Assembly (NCBI GenBank): GCA_947259435.1
Contig: CAMYMP010000550.1
Location: 1 to 6,217, forward strand
Source: an uncultured Woeseiaceae bacterium
GTDB taxonomy: Bacteria; Pseudomonadota; Gammaproteobacteria; Woeseiales; Woeseiaceae
Length of the DNA: 6,217 nucleotides
Direction of reading: 5' to 3'
Shown: positions 1 to 4,949 of the stretch, piece by piece
Layout: every line of letters begins with the position of its first letter
How positions within the stretch are numbered: position 1 is the first letter of the stretch
Translations under genes and position numbers: made by a program
The notes under the pieces: generated by a model
Told to the model about the DNA's origin: nothing
What the model saw: only the letters and a program-made list of their open reading frames with translations
The model's database searches: none

Positions 1-37
1 GCGCCTGAATTGCGTGCGTAAAGATTCGGTTACGGTA

Positions 38-55
38 CTGTAACAATTCTGTAAA
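38..55 (+). promoter_or_regulatory. Pho box (PhoB binding site) upstream of porin gene
   Basis: The sequence CTGTAAC-AATT-CTGTAAA has two 7-bp direct repeats separated by 4 bp, which is the exact geometry of the enterobacterial Pho box (CTGTCAT-N4-CTGTCAT type, 11-bp period). A further, weaker repeat CGGTTAC lies exactly 11 bp upstream at 27-33, giving three repeats in phase. In E. coli Pho promoters the box replaces the -35 element and ends about 10 bp before the -10. Here a -10-like hexamer starts exactly 10 bp after the box. Repeats, phase and spacing are seen directly; binding by PhoB is inferred from the family consensus. Confidence 0.85.
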
Positions 56-65
56 GAACCCGAGG

Positions 66-71
66 CAGAAT
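66..71 (+). promoter_or_regulatory. Probable -10 element of the Pho-regulated porin promoter
   Basis: CAGAAT matches TATAAT at four of six positions, including the last three (AAT). It begins 10 bp after the end of the Pho box, the spacing known for PhoB-activated sigma-70 promoters such as phoA. Transcription would then start near 78, leaving a leader of about 50 nt before the porin ATG. The hexamer is weak by itself and is called mainly from its position. Confidence 0.55.
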
Positions 72-119
72 CCTCTTCCTGCAAGCGAGTGGGTTGTGCA
101 ACATCTCACTATTACCCCT

Positions 120-123
120 GGAG
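120..123 (+). promoter_or_regulatory. Ribosome binding site fixing the porin start
   Basis: GGAG lies 6 nt upstream of the ATG at 130. This favours that codon over the upstream in-frame ATG at 94, whose extra 12 residues would also place non-signal-like sequence in front of an otherwise clear signal peptide. Confidence 0.75.
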
Positions 124-129
124 TACAAA

Positions 130-1431
130 ATGAAGCGAAAGCTCATCCTGTTGTTGATGGTCAATGTATTCGCATGGTCCACGGCGTTTGGCGAGGTCAG
201 CGACGAAGACTTCGAGCAGCTGCGCAGGCAGCTTGCGGCCGTGTCGCAACGGCTTGACGAACTCGCCGCCGAAAATTCGGAGCTAAAACGTTCTCAGGCG
301 CAGACGGCCACGACCGTTGCTGACGCGCAAACGAGTATTACGCAGGTTCAGGCGACGGGCACCGCCAAGGCTGCCGGGTCATGGCCAGACCGAATCAGGC
401 TGGACGGGGATTTTCGTTATCGCTACGAGAACATCGACGTTGAGGGCAGCCCGGAGCGCAACCGCAACCGGATTCGTGCACGCGCCAACATTCACGCCGA
501 CCTGGCAGACGACGTCGAAGTGGTTTTCGGCCTGTCCACGGGCAGTGATGACCCAGTGTCGGCGAACCAGACTCTGGGCGGTGGTGGTTCGTCGAAGGGC
601 GTCGTTTTGAATCTGGCGTACGTTGACTGGGAAGTGACTGATGGTCTGCGTTTGATGGGTGGCAAATACAAGAACCCGTTAATGCGCGTCGGTAAACAGC
701 AGCTGCTCTGGGACGGCGACTGGACGCCAGAGGGGGTCGCACTGACGTACAAGCGTGACTGGTTCTTTGCGAACGCGATCGGTACTTACCTCGAGAGCGA
801 CACCAGGAAGAGCAACAGCAATTTCAGTTGGGGCGGGCAACTCGGTGCGTCGGGCGAGATCGGCGGCGCGACGGTCAAGGGCGGCATCGGCTATTACTCG
901 ATAAAGACCAAGGGCGAGGGAACGACATTCGGTGATCCCGCCGACGCAGGCGACTATTACGGCAATTCTGCTGTCGAGGCTGGCGGCCTGCCCTGCGGCA
1001 GTACGCCCGACACGAGCTGCACATATCTCTACGACTACTTGTTGACCGAGGTTTTTGCTGAAGCTTCATTCAATCTGGGCGATTGGCCGACCGTCGTCTT
1101 TCTTGATTACGTGAATAACAGCGATCCGTCTGACAACGATACGGCATGGGCTGTCGGTACGCGGGTAGGACAGGCGAACGATCGAGGCCAGGTCGAGTTC
1201 GCCTATCTTTACGCGAACAAGGAGGCGGATTCCGTGCTCGGCTTGTTGACAGACTCGGATTTTGCCGGAGGCGGAACTGACAACAAAGGTCACTTGCTGC
1301 AGCTGAACTACGGGATCAGCAAGAGCTGGTCGATCGGTGCTCACTACTTCATTAACGAAGCCGACATCAGCTCAGGCAGCAAAAGCGACTACAACCGGCT
1401 CATGCTCGACACCCAATGGAAATGGAAGTAG
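130..1431 (+). CDS. Putative outer-membrane porin, Pho-regulated (phosphate-uptake candidate)
   Basis: The product is a 433-residue beta-barrel protein, probably a porin of the Gram-negative outer membrane. From the ATG at 130 there is a basic start (MKRK), a hydrophobic core and a likely signal-peptidase site near residue 21 (AFG). A heptad-like, charged segment follows (about residues 23-57), as in the N-terminal coiled coils of many putative porins. The rest alternates polar and aromatic residues as expected for amphipathic strands, beginning with the block FRYRYENID, followed by the arginine-rich NRNRIRARAN that is common in this porin family. C289 and C297 sit in a long Gly/Ser/Asp-rich stretch that is probably an external loop. 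The last residues are WKWK, so the chain does not end in an aromatic residue as classic porins do. The Pho box upstream and the phosphate genes downstream suggest that it passes phosphate or other phosphorylated anions. Specificity is inferred only from this context. It could instead be a general porin of the Porin_5 type. Confidence 0.85.
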   Translation: MKRKLILLLMVNVFAWSTAFGEVSDEDFEQLRRQLAAVSQRLDELAAENSELKRSQAQTATTVADAQTSITQVQATGTAKAAGSWPDRIRLDGDFRYRYENIDVEGSPERNRNRIRARANIHADLADDVEVVFGLSTGSDDPVSANQTLGGGGSSKGVVLNLAYVDWEVTDGLRLMGGKYKNPLMRVGKQQLLWDGDWTPEGVALTYKRDWFFANAIGTYLESDTRKSNSNFSWGGQLGASGEIGGATVKGGIGYYSIKTKGEGTTFGDPADAGDYYGNSAVEAGGLPCGSTPDTSCTYLYDYLLTEVFAEASFNLGDWPTVVFLDYVNNSDPSDNDTAWAVGTRVGQANDRGQVEFAYLYANKEADSVLGLLTDSDFAGGGTDNKGHLLQLNYGISKSWSIGAHYFINEADISSGSKSDYNRLMLDTQWKWK

Positions 1432-1532
1432 CGGGTGTGTGCGGCCTTGACGTCAGGTTCAAATTCGAGTGACATAACATATCGCGGCGTTTCAATAAGG
1501 ACATCGAGGACCTTAGGAACAGCGTACTTGCA
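1432..1532 (+). other. Porin-phoU gap containing an open, PhoU-like N-terminal extension
   Basis: No convincing rho-independent terminator is visible after the porin stop, so read-through into phoU is possible. An 8-bp palindrome TGACGTCA sits at 1448-1455. From 1473, just after an in-frame TGA at 1470-1472, the phoU frame is open and encodes HNISRRFNKDIEDLRNSVLA. This aligns with the conserved first helix of PhoU (E. coli HISGQFNAELESIRTQVMT). There is no ATG, GTG or TTG in this stretch in the phoU frame. A GTG at 1469 is one base out of frame. The stretch is therefore real PhoU coding sequence by homology, but how it is started is unclear. Confidence 0.7.
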
Positions 1533-2129
1533 ATGGGCGGTCTCGTCGAGGCGCAGCTGGCACTTGCAATATCGGCAATCGTCAGCGGCGACAGCGAATT
1601 GGGACTAAAGGTCGCGAAAGACGACTACAAGGTCAACGATCTCGAAGTCAATATTGACGAGGAATGCAGCCGCATCCTGGCCACGCGATCGCCTGCGGCT
1701 GGCGACCTTCGTCTGATCGTCGCGATAATCAAGACGATCACGGACCTGGAGCGAATCGGTGACGAGGCCGAAAAGATCGGATTCCTGGCGTCGAAACTGG
1801 CGGGCATGGACCGGCCGTCGGATTCCTATCGCGAATTGAAGTCGCTCGGTACGCATGTCTCACACATGCTGCGGGACGCGATGAATGCTTTTGCGCGTCT
1901 CGATGTCGATGATGCGTTCGAGGTCGTGCGTGAGGACGAGCAGGTCGACGAAGAATACAATGCGATTCAGCGTCAGTGCATCACGTTTATGATGGAAGAT
2001 CCGCGCAGTATCAAACGCGTCATGAATGTCACCTGGACGGCCCGCTCGTTGGAACGTATCGGTGACCACGCGAAGAACATCTGCGAGCATACCGGCATTT
2101 CCGACGCAGCCGATCTAGAATCTGAATAA
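1533..2129 (+). CDS. phoU: Phosphate-specific transport accessory and signalling protein PhoU (start uncertain)
   Basis: PhoU is a cytoplasmic helical-bundle protein that couples the Pst transporter to the PhoR/PhoB two-component system and damps the Pho response when phosphate is plentiful. The two PhoU repeats are clear. Counting from the ATG at 1533, metal-binding-type motifs are DLERIGDEAEKI (71-82) and SLERIGDHAKNI (172-183), and MGGLVEAQL at the start matches the E. coli MGGMVEQQL. From this ATG the protein has 198 residues against 241 in E. coli. About 20 more conserved residues are encoded upstream to 1473 but lack a standard start codon. The C-terminus after NICE also diverges and lacks the usual segment ending in VKG-D-RH. 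The nearest purine-rich site before 1533 (AGGA at 1515-1518) is rather distant, 14 nt away. The gene is probably cotranscribed with dsbB, 6 nt downstream. Family assignment is firm; the start and intactness are not. Confidence 0.9.
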   Translation: MGGLVEAQLALAISAIVSGDSELGLKVAKDDYKVNDLEVNIDEECSRILATRSPAAGDLRLIVAIIKTITDLERIGDEAEKIGFLASKLAGMDRPSDSYRELKSLGTHVSHMLRDAMNAFARLDVDDAFEVVREDEQVDEEYNAIQRQCITFMMEDPRSIKRVMNVTWTARSLERIGDHAKNICEHTGISDAADLESE

Positions 2130-2135
2130 CGAGCA

Positions 2136-2687
2136 ATGAATATTCCCGGACCCCGCTTTCTTAATTTCGCCGGCTTTTTGTGCTGTGTCGGCATGATGGG
2201 TTTCGCACTTTTCGCCCAGCACGTGTTGCTGCTCGACCCGTGCCCGCTGTGTGTCCTGCAACGGGTTGCGGTGATTGGACTGGGTGTCATATTCCTGCTT
2301 GCAGCCCTGCATGACCCGAGCGGTTGGGGGCGGCGCGTCTACGCGATACTCATACTGTTGTTTGCGGGCGACGGCGCGACGATTGCCGGATGGCACTGGC
2401 GGCTGCAGAATCTTCCGCCGAGCGAGGTCCCGTCCTGCGGCCCGGGTCTCGACTATATGCTCGACAACTTCCCGCTCGGCGAAGCTCTGCGCATGGTCTT
2501 CGAGGGTTCCGGAGAATGTGCCGAAGTCGTCTGGAGCTTCCTTGGTCTGTCCATGCCGGCGTGGGTATTCATCTGCATGGCCGGACTCGGTATCGCGCGT
2601 CGTCGATGCGGACGTGTTCGTTCACTTTGTGAATCGACGCGTTCACCGGACCGAGTTCGACGACGTCGGTTCCGGCCGGTGAAATAA
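2136..2687 (+). CDS. dsbB: Disulfide bond formation protein DsbB
   Basis: DsbB is an inner-membrane quinone reductase that reoxidises the periplasmic thiol oxidase DsbA and passes electrons to ubiquinone or menaquinone. All catalytic residues are visible: the CPLC pair C36/C39 after the first membrane helix, R43 (equivalent to E. coli R48, near the quinone), and the second periplasmic pair C101 and C128 within the characteristic PSCGPGLDYMLDNFPL block. E. coli has C41/C44 and C104/C130. Four hydrophobic segments are present, but the last (about 139-154) is short and runs straight into a basic tail, RRRCGRVRS onward. That tail of about 30 residues is encoded by DNA that is antisense to dapE and has no DsbB character. 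The product has 183 residues. The start is the only ATG that gives the family N-terminus, with a weak GAG-containing site before it. It lies 6 nt after phoU, suggesting one transcript. Enzyme identity is firm; whether the altered C-terminus is harmless is unknown. Confidence 0.93.
   Translation: MNIPGPRFLNFAGFLCCVGMMGFALFAQHVLLLDPCPLCVLQRVAVIGLGVIFLLAALHDPSGWGRRVYAILILLFAGDGATIAGWHWRLQNLPPSEVPSCGPGLDYMLDNFPLGEALRMVFEGSGECAEVVWSFLGLSMPAWVFICMAGLGIARRRCGRVRSLCESTRSPDRVRRRRFRPVK
2569..2687. other. 119-bp tail-to-tail overlap of dsbB and dapE coding ends
   Basis: The two convergent genes overlap for 119 bp. Recognisable DapE sequence (through VRIDD) stops at about 2599 on the minus strand. Recognisable DsbB sequence (fourth membrane helix, through GLGIA) stops at about 2597 on the plus strand. 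Each gene then continues in antisense to the other until a chance stop. No other frame on either strand restores the missing family C-terminus, so a single-base error does not explain it. There is no room for an intergenic terminator. Confidence 0.8.
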
Positions 2688-3699
2688 AGCGGCCATCCGA
2701 CGTGCCGCCGCCCGTCGATAGCTCCGGAGCACTGCCGGTTTGTTCCTGGACCGCCTGGCTGACCGCATCGGTCAATCTGCCCGGGTCAGTCAGAAACGGT
2801 TCGCCAGAGAGGTGCCAGTTCAGCTCATAGTCGAGCTCATGGGAATCAAAGATCGAGTGCACTTTGGCGCTAAGCCGCCTGTGATCCCATTCCGTCGAGT
2901 AGCGGAAATTGAAACGTGCGCTGAGATCTCCGGGCGTCACGTTGGGAAAACCGACCCCCGCCCTGATGTCGACAACCTGGAAGCTCGTGGCCGGGAAGTA
3001 CTCATTGCCCTGGTCCCATTCGACGGTATGCATTTCCGCCAGAACGGGTGCGAACCGGGCAATCGGGTTGTTAGCAAGCTGAGGGTAAGCCACGTGTCCC
3101 TGTACTCCGCGCACCGTGAGAATGCCGCTTAGCGATCCTCGCCTGCCGATTCGCACGACATCGCCCAGTTTTTCCTGGCTCGATGGCTCACCGAGCACGC
3201 ACCAATCGATGTGTTCATCACGCGCGTGCAGGGTCTCGACGACCTTCAGGGTGCCATCGCGGGCGCGGCCCTCTTCGTCACTGGTAATCAGCATCGCAAG
3301 GCTGCCCTTATGATTCGGGTGCGCGGCGACGAATTCCTCGAGCGCAACAACCATCGCGGCGAGTCCGCTTTTCATGTCGGCCGAACCACGGCCGAAGAGC
3401 AAACCGTCGCGGGCGACCGGTTCGAACGGCTCCGTTGTCCATTCTTCTTCCGGACCGGGCGGCACGACGTCGGTATGCCCGGCAAAACACAGCACCGGAG
3501 CGTCGCCGCCACGCCGGGCCCACAGATTGCTGACCTCGCCGAACGGCATCGACTCGCATTCGAAGCCGAGACGTCGCAGCCGCTCGGCAAGAATCTGCTG
3601 GCATCCGGCGTCATCCGGCGTGACGGAGGGGTGGCGGATGAGCTCCGTCAGAAGTGTAATCGACGGATGTGCCGGGATTTTGTCGCCAGATGTTGTCAT
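2569..3699 (-). CDS. dapE: Succinyl-diaminopimelate desuccinylase DapE (shortened C-terminus)
   Basis: DapE is a cytoplasmic M20-family di-zinc hydrolase that cleaves N-succinyl-LL-2,6-diaminopimelate to LL-diaminopimelate and succinate, in the lysine and peptidoglycan pathway. Counting from the ATG at 3699, the zinc ligands and catalytic residues are H75 (GHTD), D108 (SADMK), E142 and E143 (SDEE), E171 (GEPSS) and H357 (SIHKVN). H202 (QGHVAYP) matches the partner-subunit histidine. Each lies exactly 8 positions beyond the H. influenzae numbering (67, 100, 134, 135, 163, 349, 194), so there is no internal indel between them. The dimerisation domain lies roughly between 180 and 290. After H357 only 19 residues remain against 28 in H. 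influenzae, and the last nine (ARYRVRPCR) do not resemble the family's final helix. They read through the dsbB 3' end in antisense. A TTG directly before the ATG could also serve as start; the ATG is preferred, with GAG 5 nt upstream. Confidence 0.93.
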   Translation of the reverse strand: MTTSGDKIPAHPSITLLTELIRHPSVTPDDAGCQQILAERLRRLGFECESMPFGEVSNLWARRGGDAPVLCFAGHTDVVPPGPEEEWTTEPFEPVARDGLLFGRGSADMKSGLAAMVVALEEFVAAHPNHKGSLAMLITSDEEGRARDGTLKVVETLHARDEHIDWCVLGEPSSQEKLGDVVRIGRRGSLSGILTVRGVQGHVAYPQLANNPIARFAPVLAEMHTVEWDQGNEYFPATSFQVVDIRAGVGFPNVTPGDLSARFNFRYSTEWDHRRLSAKVHSIFDSHELDYELNWHLSGEPFLTDPGRLTDAVSQAVQEQTGSAPELSTGGGTSDGRFISPAGTDVVELGPVNASIHKVNEHVRIDDARYRVRPCR

Positions 3700-3708
3700 C
3701 AATTCTCG

Positions 3709-3758
3709 GAGTATTTTATAACTTTATGAAAAATATAATAAAAAAAGAGTGATTTTAT
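3709..3758. promoter_or_regulatory. AT-rich divergent promoter region between dapE and pstS
   Basis: This 50-bp stretch has only 7 G or C bases (about 86% AT) in an otherwise GC-rich window. It holds A-tracts and several -10-like hexamers on the minus strand, such as TATTAT (3740-3735) and TATAAA (3720-3715), which could serve dapE. For pstS it lies upstream of the Pho box, where an UP-like element or DNA bending could act. Composition is seen directly; promoter function is inferred, and no single -35/-10 pair stands out. Confidence 0.5.
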
Positions 3759-3788
3759 CGTTCGTATATGAGCATCATTAACACGCTA

Positions 3789-3806
3789 TTGCAACAATTC
3801 GGTAAC
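3789..3806 (+). promoter_or_regulatory. Pho box upstream of pstS
   Basis: TTGCAAC-AATT-CGGTAAC has the 7+4+7 layout of a Pho box and the same AATT spacer as the porin box at 38-55. It is less close to consensus but lies where expected, 49 nt before the pstS start. A TATATT hexamer at 3829-3834 is 22 bp downstream, which fits best if a degenerate third repeat at 3811-3817 is counted. The hexamer at the canonical 10-bp spacing (TAAGCT, 3817-3822) is poor. PhoB control is inferred from this site and from the general PhoB control of pst operons. Confidence 0.7.
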
Positions 3807-3844
3807 ACAAAGTCGCTAAGCTGCGCCCTATATTCCATCAACCC

Positions 3845-3850
3845 GGAGAG
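3845..3850 (+). promoter_or_regulatory. Ribosome binding site fixing the GTG start of pstS
   Basis: GGAGAG stands 5 nt before the GTG at 3856. No ATG in the frame gives a complete signal peptide, so this site supports the GTG start. Another GTG at 3854 is out of frame. Confidence 0.75.
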
Positions 3851-3855
3851 ATAGT

Positions 3856-4929
3856 GTGGCCAAAAGAAGCACAGCAATAGCATTGCTTGCAAGCGCTGTC
3901 ATCATGACAGCCGTGTCGGCTGCTGCCGTTGCGCAGGCAGGACGAGACTATATATATATCGTTGGATCTTCGACCGTATATCCTTTTGCGACAGTTGTTG
4001 CCGAGCGATTTGGGCGCGGCACCGATTTCAGGACGCCGAAAGTCGAGTCCACCGGCTCGGGTGGCGGTCTGAAGCTGTTTTGCGATGGCGTCGGTGTCGC
4101 CCATCCGGATATCACCAATTCATCCCGGGCGATTAAACAGTCAGAAGTCGATATTTGTGCAGGCAACGGCGTCACCGACATCGTTGAAGTCAAAATCGGC
4201 TACGACGGTATTGTTATCGCAAACGCGATCGACTCTACGGCTGTAAACCTGTCCCGGGCGGACATATTTCTGGCACTGGCGAAAATGGTCCCGGGCGAGA
4301 GCGACGGTGAGTTGATCGAGAATCCCTACGAAACCTGGGCCGATGTCAATCCGGAACTACCGGATGTGGACATCGAGGTTCTTGGGCCGCCGCCGACATC
4401 CGGTACACGCGACGCGTTTGTAGAACTTGCGATGGAAGGTGGCTGCAAGTCGATACCGTGGATCAAGGCGCTGAAGGGCACGGACAAGGACGGCTACAAG
4501 TCGATTTGTCACACGATTCGTGAAGACGGCGCTTTCGTTGAGGCAGGCGAAAATGACAACCTGATCGTGCAGAAATTGCAGGCTAATCCGACTGCGTTCG
4601 GCATCTTTGGTTTTAGCTTCCTGGACCAGAACTCGGAGACAGTCAAAGGCTCACGGGTTGACGGCGTAAAGCCGACATTCGACGCGATTGCCGATGGCGA
4701 CTATCCAGTGTCACGCCCGCTGTATTTTTACGTAAAGAAAGCGCACGTGGATGTTATTCCGGGGTTGCGAGGATTTTTGCGGGAATTTACGTCGGAACGT
4801 GCCTGGGGCGACGAAGGCTACCTCTCGGATCGCGGCTTGATTCCGATGCCGCAGGAAGAGCGCAGTCAAATTGCCAGCAAAAGTGACCGACTGCGGCGGT
4901 CCCCAGCTGGCCGCCGCTGTTTCGTGTAA
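3856..4929 (+). CDS. pstS: Phosphate ABC transporter substrate-binding protein PstS
   Basis: PstS is the periplasmic phosphate-binding protein that delivers phosphate to the PstCAB importer. Translation from GTG gives 357 residues. A signal peptide with a basic start (MAKR) and an alanine-rich hydrophobic core probably ends at AVAQA (residue 28). Phosphate-binding loops typical of the PBP_like_2 fold are visible: GSSTVYPF (37-44), STGSGGGLKLFC (65-76), NSSRAIK near 92-98 and TSGTRDAF (181-188). Cysteines 76 and 101, and 197 and 218, form two closely spaced sets that could be disulfides in the periplasm. The sequence resembles the PstS branch common in marine proteobacteria rather than E. coli PstS. 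The end after LIPMPQEER is an arginine-rich tail with a fifth cysteine (C355), unlike the usual family ending. A Pho box lies upstream, and pstC begins 20 nt downstream, separated by a stem-loop within the last codons. Confidence 0.93.
   Translation: MAKRSTAIALLASAVIMTAVSAAAVAQAGRDYIYIVGSSTVYPFATVVAERFGRGTDFRTPKVESTGSGGGLKLFCDGVGVAHPDITNSSRAIKQSEVDICAGNGVTDIVEVKIGYDGIVIANAIDSTAVNLSRADIFLALAKMVPGESDGELIENPYETWADVNPELPDVDIEVLGPPPTSGTRDAFVELAMEGGCKSIPWIKALKGTDKDGYKSICHTIREDGAFVEAGENDNLIVQKLQANPTAFGIFGFSFLDQNSETVKGSRVDGVKPTFDAIADGDYPVSRPLYFYVKKAHVDVIPGLRGFLREFTSERAWGDEGYLSDRGLIPMPQEERSQIASKSDRLRRSPAGRRCFV
4893..4917 (+). other. GC-rich stem-loop at the pstS 3' end
   Basis: The arms GCGGCGG (4893-4899) and CCGCCGC (4911-4917) are perfect 7-bp complements around an 11-nt loop. 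They lie inside the last pstS codons, 32 nt before the pstC start. The following bases (TGTTTCGT) are only weakly T-rich, so full termination is unlikely. Stem-loops at this position in transporter operons often stabilise the binding-protein mRNA or partly attenuate read-through, which would give more PstS than permease. That role is inferred here. A chance GC-rich pairing cannot be excluded. Confidence 0.45.
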
Positions 4930-4949
4930 ATCGGGAGCCGCGAACTAAC

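Noticed and set aside
94..129. Upstream ATG at 94 as the porin start
   Set aside because: It has no ribosome binding site and adds residues ahead of a clear signal peptide; the ATG at 130 has GGAG at the right distance.
1448..1455. Palindrome TGACGTCA after the porin gene
   Set aside because: Only 8 bp, with no second copy and no known regulator that I can tie to it; expected by chance at this length.
1447..1478. A possible sigma-70 promoter for phoU (TTGACG at 1447 with CATAAC at 1473)
   Set aside because: The spacing is 20 bp and the -10 matches only four of six positions; a start there would also exclude the conserved upstream PhoU residues. Not strong enough to list.
2740..3729. Long plus-strand open frames opposite dapE, with up to 172 codons
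   Set aside because: They are antisense shadows of the GC-rich dapE gene; they have no recognisable domain and no good ribosome binding site, while the minus-strand frame carries all DapE catalytic residues.
3721..3750. A-rich tract as a rho-independent terminator
   Set aside because: There is no GC-rich hairpin next to it, and it lies between two divergent gene starts where no transcript needs to end.
3712..3758. Repeat of ATTTTAT at 3713-3719 and 3752-3758
   Set aside because: Seven-base AT-only matches are expected by chance in a stretch with about 86% AT.
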